DNA of 10,177 bases from DATESG01 sp035270925 (GTDB lineage Bacteria; Bacillota_I; Bacilli_A; RFN20; CAG-826): positions 1 through 10,177 of the forward strand of contig DATESG010000069.1 of the NCBI GenBank assembly GCA_035270925.1. The letters run 5' to 3'. Numbering within the stretch: the stretch's first letter is position 1; every line of letters begins with the position of its first letter. Below, piece after piece: positions 1 through 7,440 of the stretch. The position numbers were made by a program, and so were the translations under genes. The notes below the pieces were generated by a model. That model was not told the DNA's origin. It saw only the letters and a list, made by a program, of their open reading frames with translations, and did not search any database.

Positions 1-1355
1 CCGTCTTCAAGGAGCTTACCAACGAGATCACGCTTAACTTTAAGTGAAAGCGCGGAGATGTCCATCAATTCATCTAAACGGGTATAGAAGTCAGCCTTAT
101 CCGCAGAAAGATATGCTAGCCGCGGCATATTTAGGGTCACAACCCCCACACTGCCAGTATTGGAGCCACTACCAAAGTAGCCGCCACTCTTTTTTCTTAA
201 TTCTCTTAAATCTAATCTTAAACGGCAGCACATCGAACGAACATCACTTGGTTCCATATCACTATTAATATAGTTACTAAAATATGGTGTGCCGTATTTA
301 GCGGTCATATCAAATAATAAGCGATTATTTTCGGTGTCACTCCAATCAAAGTCTTTCGTCAGTGAATAGGTTGGAATTGGATATTGGAAGCCGCGCCCAT
401 TGGCGTCACCTTCAAGCATCACTTCAAGGAAGGCTTTATTAACCATATCCATTTCTTTTTGACAGTCTTTGTATTTAAAGTCCATCTCTTCACCACCGAC
501 TAGTGCGGGTTTTTCCGCTAAATCACTAGGCACAATCCAGTCGAGCGTAATATTGCTAAATGGTGCTTGGCAGCCCCACCGACTTGGAGTGTTGACCCCA
601 AAGATAAATGATTGAATTGCTTGTTTGGTTTCTTTATAACTCATATTGTCAACTTTAACAAACGGAGCCAGATAAGTATCAAAACTAGAGAAAGCTTGCG
701 CGCCGGCCCATTCGTTTTGCATAATCCCTAAAAAGTTCACGAGTTGATTACAAAGTGTATGTAAGTGTTTAGGAGCATGTGAAGAAATTTTACCTTCGAC
801 GCCGCCGACCCCTTCACGGATAATCTTTTCTAAATCCCAGCCAGCGCAATAAGCACTGAGCATTGAAAGGTCATGAATATGAATCGCGGCACTCCGGTGC
901 GCATCCGCGGTTTTTTGATCATAAACTTCACTCAACCAATAGTTGGCGGTAATCGCCCCACTATTATTAAGAATCAACCCGCCTAAGGAATAGTTAACCG
1001 TCGAGTTTTCTTTAACACGCCAATCGGAGACGTGAAGGTATTGCTCAACTGTTTGTTTATAGTTAAACATTGTCGCCTTGGCATTTCTCATTCTTTCGCG
1101 ATCTTTACGATAAAGAATGTAGCGTTTAGCAACAATCTTGTCTTTTTCCATTAAGTATTTTTCGACTTCGTCTTGAACAACTTCAATATCGATGATTTCT
1201 TCTTCGTGCGCATTCAATAAGTTTGTAATATCCGCGGCAAAAAGTAAGGAATCAACATCTTTATCACCACCAAAAGCGAGGTTAACCGCGTTAGCAATTT
1301 TTGTTGCATTAAATTTTTGTAAACGACCATCTCTTTTTCTAATTTGTTTAACCAT
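1..1355 (-). CDS. nrdD: Anaerobic (class III) ribonucleoside-triphosphate reductase, N-terminal part (truncated by window edge)
   Basis: This enzyme reduces ribonucleoside triphosphates to deoxynucleotides by glycyl-radical chemistry without oxygen, in the cytoplasm. About 451 codons are visible. Residues 3-90 look like an ATP-cone allosteric domain (VKQIRKRDGRLQKFNATKIA). The catalytic barrel follows, with family hallmarks: GAQAFSSFDTYLAPF near residue 216, NTPSRWGCQAPFSN near 252, GRGFQYPIPTY near 319, MCCRLRLD at 375-382 and GGYFGSGSNTGSVGVVTLN near 390. The double-Cys segment matches the region that holds active-site cysteines in class III enzymes. The C-terminal zinc site and glycyl-radical loop lie beyond base 1, as would any nrdG activase. 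The ATG at 1355-1353 is preceded by a perfect AAGGAGG six bases upstream, which fixes the start. All visible residues are intact and no frameshift was seen. Identification is from motif recognition and is very likely correct. Confidence 0.95.
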   Translation of the reverse strand, partial: MVKQIRKRDGRLQKFNATKIANAVNLAFGGDKDVDSLLFAADITNLLNAHEEEIIDIEVVQDEVEKYLMEKDKIVAKRYILYRKDRERMRNAKATMFNYKQTVEQYLHVSDWRVKENSTVNYSLGGLILNNSGAITANYWLSEVYDQKTADAHRSAAIHIHDLSMLSAYCAGWDLEKIIREGVGGVEGKISSHAPKHLHTLCNQLVNFLGIMQNEWAGAQAFSSFDTYLAPFVKVDNMSYKETKQAIQSFIFGVNTPSRWGCQAPFSNITLDWIVPSDLAEKPALVGGEEMDFKYKDCQKEMDMVNKAFLEVMLEGDANGRGFQYPIPTYSLTKDFDWSDTENNRLLFDMTAKYGTPYFSNYINSDMEPSDVRSMCCRLRLDLRELRKKSGGYFGSGSNTGSVGVVTLNMPRLAYLSADKADFYTRLDELMDISALSLKVKRDLVGKLLED

Positions 1356-1385
1356 TTTTAGCCTCCTTAGGTGTGAATTAGTAGT

Positions 1386-1428
1386 TACACTAAGTTCACG
1401 GCAATCTCTACACTATTTGTGCACTCTT
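1386..1428 (-). promoter_or_regulatory. Candidate nrdD promoter/operator region with two TACACTA elements
   Basis: Two copies of TACACTA (plus strand 1386-1392 and 1409-1415) lie 23 bases apart just upstream of nrdD. On the nrdD strand each reads TAGTGTA. This matches the outer half of the NrdR box consensus (ACACwATATATwGTGT), but the partner half is degenerate in both: about 10 of 16 positions match in the distal copy and fewer in the proximal one. A weak promoter (TTGCCG, then ACTAAT after 16 bases) would overlap the proximal copy. NrdR control of nrd genes is well known. Here it is only an inference, because the spacing differs from the usual 31-32 bases. Confidence 0.3.
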
Positions 1429-1449
1429 ATTTAAACACATTAAAGTTAC

Positions 1450-1462
1450 TTATCATTGATAA
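1450..1462. promoter_or_regulatory. Perfect palindrome upstream of nrdD, possible operator
   Basis: TTATCATTGATAA is a 13-base palindrome with six-base arms around a single central base, about 95 bases upstream of the nrdD start. A TTGACA hexamer on the minus strand lies just upstream, but no good -10 sits at the right distance. It does not match the FNR (TTGAT-N4-ATCAA) or Rex (TTGTGA-N6-TCACAA) consensus. The cognate regulator, if any, is unknown. Confidence 0.25.
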
Positions 1463-1550
1463 CTAATGTCAATTCGCAACGCCATTTCTAAAATTAAATT
1501 TGCTATCTACTTTTAAACTACTAATTATCATCTAAACCCGTATTTTTGCA

Positions 1551-1577
1551 AAAGAAAAAGTGTCAGCTCCGACACTT
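1551..1577 (-). terminator. Rho-independent terminator of the pot operon
   Basis: Read on the minus strand, a seven-base-pair stem AAGTGTC/GACACTT encloses the loop GGAGCT and runs straight into TTTCTTTTGC, with two further T residues inside the stem end. It lies 36 bases beyond the stop of the flavoprotein gene and upstream of nrdD. It therefore separates the polyamine operon from nrdD. Confidence 0.8.
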
Positions 1578-1612
1578 GTAGTCTGAAATCGCCAAAAAAT
1601 AGTTATGTTTTA

Positions 1613-2797
1613 TCATTGACAATGTTTGTTAACAATGTCTTTAGCGATGGTAATCCCTGAATAAAGCGCAAACATCAAATTGTAGCCGCCACTCACACCG
1701 TCGATGTCTAAAACTTCACCACCAACATAGATGTTACTATTGCTTTTTAGTGCGAATGTATGAGGGTTTATCTCACCAATATCAACACCACCACTCATAA
1801 GTTGACCCTTATCATGGGACAGGATAAAGTCCTTACTTATTTTGAACTTTAAATCCGTAAGTAAGCGCATAACACCTGCTGAATCAATGTTTTTATCGCA
1901 CCTTGAAGTAAGGTAGGCCGCGAGCGGATCACTGACAAGCCCTTGAAAAGCACTCGTGGAAATATTTTTCTTGTCTAACAAGGCTTCAACTTCTTTTTCA
2001 TAGCCGTCAATTAGATTTAGGGAGACCGTATAGTTCTGATATCCATGCTGACGGTAGTCCCAAACCAAGCGACTATTAGCGATGAAGCTCGCGATTCCGC
2101 TGAGGTTATCCTTCTTAAAGAGAATCTCGCCACTTTCACTGGTTATTACGCGGTCTAAAGCGCAAATACTCAGTGTCGCTTTAACCTTTTCGTTTTCAAT
2201 CATCCGTAAGTTTTCTTTAATCATTATTGGTCCACTCACTGGATAAAACCCACTTAATTTAACGCCTAAATCAGCAAATAATTGCGTGTTATTATTATCA
2301 GTATTTACGCTTGGATCATAAGCACTACTTCCGGTTACAATTAAAACATCGTCATAACTTTGACCTTCAATCATAACTTTAGCACCATCAACATCGATGT
2401 GATTAATCGCCTTATTTAAAAAGACCTTAATATTACTTCCTAGTAAAGATAAAAGATGATTAGCGAGGCTACGAGCACTACGGCTATAGGGATAGCCTCT
2501 TCCCTCTTCGTCAGTAAACGTGAGGACGCCTTTATCATGATAGAAGTCTTTGACAACCTGTAGCAAGGCTGGATGGGCCGCAATTAACTCAGGGTTGTTA
2601 TACATCGTCTGATCTATCTTGAGATTAAAGATATTGGCTTTCCCGTTGCCTGTCTTTAAGAGCTTTCTTAAAAGCCGTTCATCACGTTCATATATATCAA
2701 CTTGAAAACTAGTAGGAAAAGTTAAAGCGGCGGCAACGCTACTAACGCCACCGCCGACTAACGCTATTTTAATTTTTTGATTATTTACGTTTGGCAT
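1613..2797 (-). CDS. HI0933/BaiN-like FAD-dependent oxidoreductase (YhiN family)
   Basis: A predicted cytoplasmic flavoprotein of 394 residues, the usual size for the HI0933/YhiN/BaiN family. The N-terminal Rossmann dinucleotide-binding motif is VGGGVSSVAAAL (residues 14-25), followed by the ribose-binding acid in DIYERD (Glu 37). The family block RKLLKTGNGKANIFN lies at 44-58, and the C-terminal FAD block GGEVLDIDGVSGGYNLMFA at 359-377. The GNGKAN segment replaces the common G-G-R-C-N, so Arg and Cys are changed to Lys and Ala. The ATG at 2797 is preferred over an upstream in-frame ATG at 2848, because it gives a normal N-terminus directly before the Rossmann strand, only a 17-base overlap with potD and an AAGAAG-type ribosome binding site. 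It ends in tandem stops, TGA then TAA. The substrate is unknown: some relatives reduce bile-acid intermediates, most have no known role. It is last in the pot operon, but no functional link can be read from the sequence. Confidence 0.88.
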   Translation of the reverse strand: MPNVNNQKIKIALVGGGVSSVAAALTFPTSFQVDIYERDERLLRKLLKTGNGKANIFNLKIDQTMYNNPELIAAHPALLQVVKDFYHDKGVLTFTDEEGRGYPYSRSARSLANHLLSLLGSNIKVFLNKAINHIDVDGAKVMIEGQSYDDVLIVTGSSAYDPSVNTDNNNTQLFADLGVKLSGFYPVSGPIMIKENLRMIENEKVKATLSICALDRVITSESGEILFKKDNLSGIASFIANSRLVWDYRQHGYQNYTVSLNLIDGYEKEVEALLDKKNISTSAFQGLVSDPLAAYLTSRCDKNIDSAGVMRLLTDLKFKISKDFILSHDKGQLMSGGVDIGEINPHTFALKSNSNIYVGGEVLDIDGVSGGYNLMFALYSGITIAKDIVNKHCQ

Positions 2798-4247
2798 TCC
2801 GTTTTCTTCTTGATGACTTGTTCTTGTTAATAAAGAAGTAAGCCCCAACAGCGATTAAGCCCACGACTGAAACTCCCGCAACGATATACATCCACACTTG
2901 GCCTTCAGTGGCTTTAAACTCCGCCCACATTTCGATAACTTTTTCATTAGCAGTGCCAAAGTCACGGAAGACGATACTTCGCACGATTTGTGCTTCGCTC
3001 GGATATTGGGTGCTAAGTTGGCCGCCTACGGCCTCTGGTTCGATATAAAAGACCGCATCATCAATGCTTAAGCTATCAAGAGTGTCTTTAAAGAAGTAGG
3101 TGAGATCAACTTCAACTTTACCAGTTGTGTCGCCGACAACGACTTCATCATAATCGAGAACATATTCCAGCAGGCTATCACCGGCAATAAATGGGGTGTA
3201 GCCAATATAGTCCATATTTAAGACGGCAATTTCTGGATTAGAAACGAAATCAATAAATTCATGGGCTAGTTCAGCATTAGCACCCTTGGGCATGACAAAG
3301 GCATCATACCAAATGTTACTGCCTTCATCAGGAATTGCATAACGGAGGACATCATTACCACTATCAGCGGCTTGATAAATTGCATAAACAGCATCACCAC
3401 TCCAAGCAGTATTGATTGAAATTGTCCCGCGAACCATATCGTTTTTACCTTGGTCAACTTCGGTGCCATAAATATTAGATTTTAAGGCTTTGAGCGCGAC
3501 GCCAACAGCGGCAAGCGCATCGTCATCAGTATTATTAAGAATTCCGTTAAGCGCGGCATTATAAGCCGCATCAGTTAGTGTTCCTAGTTCATGCTCTGCT
3601 TTAAGCGCAAGTAGTTCATCATGATAGACATGTAAGAGCCCAATTAAATAGCCTTCGCGCATACTGTCTTTAAGCGCGATTTGTTTTTGATATTTTTCGT
3701 TCCAAAGAATCGACCAGCTGTTCATATCGCTTGCGTCGACTTTTTCCGTGTTATAAAGGATTCCTAAAGTTCCCCACATATAACCGGCTGCGTATTTATC
3801 CCAATCATTTTCTTCAAATAAGCTTTGGAGATAAGGTGAGGCATAGGTTGTATAGTTAGGAATTTTGGCGGCATCAATTTGCATAATGCGGTCTTCACGA
3901 ATTAAACGTTCAATCATATATTCACTAGGAATAAGCAGGTCATATTGGGTCCCGCTTAGGGTAATTGTGTTATACATTTCTTCGTTGGTCGAAAAAGTAT
4001 CATATTGAACATTAATTGTGATCCCGGTTTTAGTTTTGTAATAGGCAATGAATTGATCAACGACCGACGGATCATCACCGCTTTGTTCTGGCTCGTAAAT
4101 ATAATCTTCCCAGTTATAGATTTTTAAAGTCGTGGCTGCCGCATCGGCTTCAACAATCGCTTTCGCACTTTCGTTTGTGAGGGAGATGGCGACTAGACCT
4201 GTCAGCGCTACGAGGGCCCCGACTAATATTTTGTTAGTATTTTTCAT
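2781..4247 (-). CDS. potD: Spermidine/putrescine ABC transporter substrate-binding protein, C-terminally membrane-anchored
   Basis: The extracellular receptor that captures polyamines and delivers them to PotBC. Residues 1-30 form a signal peptide with a basic start, a hydrophobic core at 7-23 and an AKA signal peptidase I site at 28-30. There is no lipobox Cys. The periplasmic-binding fold begins at LKIYNWEDYI (41-50). PotD ligand-site motifs are recognisable: NWEDY at 45-49, PSEY at 107-110, DSMRE at 194-198, AWSGDA at 281-286 and WYDAF at 313-317, which align with E. coli PotD Trp34/Glu36/Tyr37, Ser83/Tyr85, Glu171, Trp229 and Trp255/Asp257. The E. coli Asp168 position appears to be Ser here. 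MWGTLGILYN (157-166) is a further hallmark. At 488 residues it is much longer than the ~350 usual. The extra length includes inserts near 210-245 and 358-415, a transmembrane helix at 451-473 and a tail with nine Lys/Arg in the last 14 residues. It starts one base after the potC stop. Confidence 0.93.
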   Translation of the reverse strand: MKNTNKILVGALVALTGLVAISLTNESAKAIVEADAAATTLKIYNWEDYIYEPEQSGDDPSVVDQFIAYYKTKTGITINVQYDTFSTNEEMYNTITLSGTQYDLLIPSEYMIERLIREDRIMQIDAAKIPNYTTYASPYLQSLFEENDWDKYAAGYMWGTLGILYNTEKVDASDMNSWSILWNEKYQKQIALKDSMREGYLIGLLHVYHDELLALKAEHELGTLTDAAYNAALNGILNNTDDDALAAVGVALKALKSNIYGTEVDQGKNDMVRGTISINTAWSGDAVYAIYQAADSGNDVLRYAIPDEGSNIWYDAFVMPKGANAELAHEFIDFVSNPEIAVLNMDYIGYTPFIAGDSLLEYVLDYDEVVVGDTTGKVEVDLTYFFKDTLDSLSIDDAVFYIEPEAVGGQLSTQYPSEAQIVRSIVFRDFGTANEKVIEMWAEFKATEGQVWMYIVAGVSVVGLIAVGAYFFINKNKSSRRKRNAKRK

Positions 4248-4248
4248 T

Positions 4249-5097
4249 TTATCTTGTTCCTTTTCTAATGATTACCCGTTTATTTGCCCGGTCTTGGGCT
4301 TTAGACTTCTTCTTACGACCATTGGCCACAACAATTGCGGAGGTGATCAGGAAGATATAAGTCGTTAACGCCCTGAGTTCGGCGGGGATTGTCGATTTAA
4401 CAATGACACCTTGGACATAAGTCGAGAGGGTATCAAATGATTTATCACGTAAGAAGCTCGTGATAATAAAGTCATCAAGCGAGAGTGTAAACGCCAGGAG
4501 GAAGCCGGAGATGATGCCTGGCAAGATTGAGGGGATGATAACCTTCCAAAGCGCGAGCATAGGTTTAGCCCCGAGATCTAGCGCCGCTTCATAATCATTG
4601 GGATCCATTTGTTGGAGTTTAGGTTTGACGTTTAAGTAGACAAAGCTAATTGTCAGGACAATGTGCCCGATTAAGAGTGTAAAGAAGTTATTACTCGAAA
4701 TGATAATACCCGCTCTTGCCATCATATCGACGGTGATTTTAAATAATAAAGCGAGGGAGATGGCAATCACGACATCGGCATTAACAACCGGAATTTCATT
4801 GACCGTTTCCATCATTTGTCGCGGCTTCTTCTTCATATAGAAGACGCCAATCGCCCCAAGGGTGCCAAATAGGGTCGCAATAAGGGCGGAAACACTAGCA
4901 ATTAGGAGCGTGTTTAGTAGCGCTGGCATAATTTTAGAGTGTGTGAACACATCAATATAGAGCCGTAAAGTAAAGCCGTTCCACATCCCTGTGATTGGTG
5001 CATCTGTAAAGGAGAAGACCATCAAAAAGAGAATTGGTAGATACATCAAAAAGAGCATCAGGTATATATATATATTACCAAAAACTTTTTTTACCAT
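4249..5097 (-). CDS. potC: Spermidine/putrescine ABC transporter permease PotC
   Basis: An inner-membrane permease of 282 residues that pairs with PotB to form the polyamine channel. Six hydrophobic segments can be seen, roughly at 8-30, 59-87, 108-126, 138-157, 193-212 and 242-259. The cytoplasmic EAA loop that contacts the ATPase is EAALDLGAKPMLALWKVIIP (170-189). The motif SLDDFIITSF (206-215) is typical of PotC. The C-terminus after residue 260 is a strongly basic tail (GRKKKSKAQDRANKRV), slightly longer than in common homologues and probably cytoplasmic. The ATG overlaps the end of potB by seven bases, indicating translational coupling. Codons 7-12 contain an AT-rich inverted repeat (plus 5061-5079). 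Confidence 0.95.
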   Translation of the reverse strand: MVKKVFGNIYIYLMLFLMYLPILFLMVFSFTDAPITGMWNGFTLRLYIDVFTHSKIMPALLNTLLIASVSALIATLFGTLGAIGVFYMKKKPRQMMETVNEIPVVNADVVIAISLALLFKITVDMMARAGIIISSNNFFTLLIGHIVLTISFVYLNVKPKLQQMDPNDYEAALDLGAKPMLALWKVIIPSILPGIISGFLLAFTLSLDDFIITSFLRDKSFDTLSTYVQGVIVKSTIPAELRALTTYIFLITSAIVVANGRKKKSKAQDRANKRVIIRKGTR

Positions 5098-5888
5098 ACG
5101 TTACTTTCTCCCTTCTGACCTTTATTAGCAAAACCGCGACTGACGAGCACACTAGCAAAAATGAGGACCAGCATTATGAGTGCAAGAAATGAGCCATCAT
5201 GCCATTGGTTTTGCGTGAAATAGATTTCAATATATTTACCAAAGAGGGTCACTTTACCTTCACCTAAGATGTCACTAATTACGTAACTTGTCATCGTTGG
5301 CATAAAGACCATCGTCGCCGCACTGACAACACCTGGCATTGTCATTGGCAAAATAATCTTTCTAAAAGTTCTCACTGGGCCGGCGCCTAAATCTTGACTA
5401 GCTTCGATTTGACTCTTATCTAGCCGTAGCATCGTCGTGTATAAAGGCATAATTGTAAAGGGGAGATAGTTATAAACGAGGCCGATCAGTGTGGCAAATT
5501 CAGGGTAATCCCCGCCCCCCAGCCCGACAAAGTTTAAGACATCACGTAAAGCCCAGGTTCTTAACACGAAGTTAATCCACATTGGCATAATAAATAACAT
5601 TACTAACACGACATTCTTATTAACTTTGCGGTCCGCCAAAAAATAAGCGAGTGGATAAGCAATAAGCAAGGAGACAACTGTATTTAAAAGTCCAAATATT
5701 AGTGAGACAAACAATACTTCATAGCGACTTGAGTTTCCAAAGAAACTAAAAGCCGGACCTAAAGAAGGAACCATGTCGCGGTCACTAAAGGCGTAAACAC
5801 CAATTAGTAAGAGCGGGAGCAGGACAAACACCACCATAAATACAATATATGGAATTGATAAATAGCGGCGCGTTGACCTAATTTGCAT
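5091..5888 (-). CDS. potB: Spermidine/putrescine ABC transporter permease PotB
   Basis: The second permease subunit of the polyamine importer, 265 residues, close to the family norm. Six transmembrane segments are visible near 14-33, 60-83, 93-112, 133-152, 182-204 and 232-252. The EAA coupling loop is IEASQDLGAGPVRTFRKIIL (161-180), followed by PMTMPGV. The segment LRTWALRDVLNFVG (109-122) corresponds to the conserved R-T-x-A-W-x-x-x-L region of PotB proteins. Its start overlaps the end of potA by 11 bases, with an AAAGGGGAA ribosome binding site inside the last codons of potA. The stop overlaps the start of potC. Gene order and overlaps put all four subunits in one transcript. Confidence 0.95.
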   Translation of the reverse strand: MQIRSTRRYLSIPYIVFMVVFVLLPLLLIGVYAFSDRDMVPSLGPAFSFFGNSSRYEVLFVSLIFGLLNTVVSLLIAYPLAYFLADRKVNKNVVLVMLFIMPMWINFVLRTWALRDVLNFVGLGGGDYPEFATLIGLVYNYLPFTIMPLYTTMLRLDKSQIEASQDLGAGPVRTFRKIILPMTMPGVVSAATMVFMPTMTSYVISDILGEGKVTLFGKYIEIYFTQNQWHDGSFLALIMLVLIFASVLVSRGFANKGQKGESNVW

Positions 5889-7380
5889 TATTTTTTAATT
5901 CCCCTTTGAGTTTTAAACCAATCTTATTCGGACTGATTTTAAGAGCAACCCGATCATCTTCGTTCCAGAGATATTCCGAGTTAAGGACAAAGTCTTCCTC
6001 ATCATCAGTTCTAATCATCACTTGATAGTGGTCCCCCATGTAAATAATCGAGAGGACATCACCAACGACATCGCCTTCATCAAGATTATCGGAAATTTCA
6101 ATATCTTTAAGTTCAATTGTCGCGGTTACATCAACGTCATTGAGGTCAAATTTTTGCCCATCAGCAGTTACCAAGTAACCTTCTTCATCAAGCTTTGCCC
6201 CTTCTTTCAATTGCGTGACGTCACAATCAAAGGCGTTGTCACCAATCACCACTTGATTGTTCTTATTAATCCACGCATCTTTATAAACGTTAGCGATAAT
6301 ATTTGATTTCATAATGTGGATATTTTCAGGTTCAATAAAAATTCCGACTTCTTTATCAACTTTATGATCTTTGGTATCTTGGGCGATTACTTCGTTCTTG
6401 CCGACCATGATTGTATATTCATAGTGGACGCCTTTAAATATTTTATTAACAATTTTGCCAACAACCATCCCCTTATCAAGGCGGACAATCTCGACGTCTT
6501 CGGGGCGCACGATTACGTCAACTTTCTCATTACGAGGAAAGTCATCGACACATGTAAAAACACTACCTAAGAACCGGACTTGTTCTTTCGCCGACATCCG
6601 ACCATTATAAATGTTTGATTCACCGATAAAGTTTGCGACAAAAGCGTTTTGCGGTTCATTATAAATATCCATCGGCGTACCAATTTGTTGAATAACCCCG
6701 TCGTTCATCACGACAATCGTATCACTCATTGTTAACGCCTCTTCTTGATCATGCGTGACGTAAATAAAGGTTAACCCGAGTTTACGGTGAATTTCTTTGA
6801 GTTCCAGTTGCATCTCTTTACGCATTTTTAAATCGAGGGCACCAAGAGGTTCATCGAGCAAAATAATTTCTGGTTCATTGACAATTGCCCGAGCAATCGC
6901 AACCCGTTGTTGTTGACCACCGGAAAGGGTCGAAATGTCGCGGTCCTCAAATTGTTCAAGGTCAACCATCTTTAAAGATTTGACGACTTTGTCATCAATT
7001 TCTTGATTAGTTAATTTACGTAATACTTCTTTGCCTGACTTATCGAGGGCTTTGATTTTCTTAATCTTCAGTCCAAAGGCGATGTTGTCATAAACATCTA
7101 AATGGGGAAATAAGGCATAGCGTTGAAAGACGGTATTGACCGGACGTTTATATGGAGGGAGATGCGAAATATCTTTGCCATTTAAAATAATTTTTCCTTT
7201 AGTCGGTAATTCAAAACCGGCGATCATCCTCAGTGTCGTTGTTTTACCACAGCCACTAGGTCCTAAAAACGTAACAAATTCGCCACGATTAATATATAGA
7301 TTAAAATTATCAACAACTGTTTTACCATCGAACTCTTTACTAACGTTATTTAGTTCAATGATGATATCTCTTTTTTCCAT
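5878..7380 (-). CDS. potA: Spermidine/putrescine ABC transporter ATP-binding protein with extended C-terminus
   Basis: The ATPase that powers polyamine import, at the inner face of the membrane. Nucleotide-binding motifs are complete: Walker A GPSGCGKTT (40-48), Q-loop Gln 86 in FQRYALFPHL, signature LSGGQQQRVA (152-161), Walker B IILLDE (172-177), D-loop GALD and switch His 210. The helical region carries a short insert around 108-127. At 500 residues it is about 120 longer than E. coli PotA. After the first TOBE-type segment (VIVRPEDVEIV at 289-299 to about 357) comes a spacer at 358-418. A second TOBE-like stretch (about 420-492) follows, with GDVLSIIYMGDHYQVMI at 440-456 echoing GKIVNKIFKGVHYEYTI at 308-324. 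The ATG has an AAGGGGGA Shine-Dalgarno with a long spacer of about 11 bases. It is first in the operon behind the promoter at 7413-7440. Confidence 0.95.
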   Translation of the reverse strand: MEKRDIIIELNNVSKEFDGKTVVDNFNLYINRGEFVTFLGPSGCGKTTTLRMIAGFELPTKGKIILNGKDISHLPPYKRPVNTVFQRYALFPHLDVYDNIAFGLKIKKIKALDKSGKEVLRKLTNQEIDDKVVKSLKMVDLEQFEDRDISTLSGGQQQRVAIARAIVNEPEIILLDEPLGALDLKMRKEMQLELKEIHRKLGLTFIYVTHDQEEALTMSDTIVVMNDGVIQQIGTPMDIYNEPQNAFVANFIGESNIYNGRMSAKEQVRFLGSVFTCVDDFPRNEKVDVIVRPEDVEIVRLDKGMVVGKIVNKIFKGVHYEYTIMVGKNEVIAQDTKDHKVDKEVGIFIEPENIHIMKSNIIANVYKDAWINKNNQVVIGDNAFDCDVTQLKEGAKLDEEGYLVTADGQKFDLNDVDVTATIELKDIEISDNLDEGDVVGDVLSIIYMGDHYQVMIRTDDEEDFVLNSEYLWNEDDRVALKISPNKIGLKLKGELKNNAN

Positions 7381-7412
7381 TTTTTGCGGTCGTCCCCCTT
7401 AAAGTTTTTTCA

Positions 7413-7440
7413 AGTATAAATTTATATGAAATTGAGACAA
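7413..7440 (-). promoter_or_regulatory. Probable sigma-70/sigma-A promoter of the pot operon
   Basis: On the minus strand TTGTCT (plus 7435-7440) and TATACT (plus 7413-7418) are separated by 16 bases. They match the -35 and -10 consensus at four and five of six positions. Transcription would start near 7406, giving a leader of about 26 bases with the AAGGGGGA ribosome binding site. There is no room for a riboswitch. Confidence 0.55.

Noticed and set aside
1192..1434. Plus-strand reading frame over the nrdD start
   Set aside because: Antisense to conserved nrdD sequence, no ribosome binding site and low-complexity composition.
1613..1615. Use of TGA as Trp (Mycoplasma code)
   Set aside because: The TGA is followed at once by TAA, so it is uninformative alone. 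All Trp codons in the window are TGG and no gene has an internal TGA, which favours the standard code.
2798..2848. Upstream ATG (2848) as the start of the flavoprotein gene
   Set aside because: It adds 17 residues unlike the family N-terminus and forces a 68-base overlap with potD. The ATG at 2797 sits just before the Rossmann strand.
4132..4368. Plus-strand reading frame across the potD-potC junction
   Set aside because: Antisense to the PotD signal peptide and PotC tail; no independent support.
5086..5092. Programmed -1 frameshift site in potC
   Set aside because: The A run lies after the potB stop and five bases into potC, where a shift would only abort translation. The hairpin is weak.
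6022..6570. Plus-strand reading frames over potA
   Set aside because: Mirror images of the conserved potA coding region, without start signals or recognisable domains.
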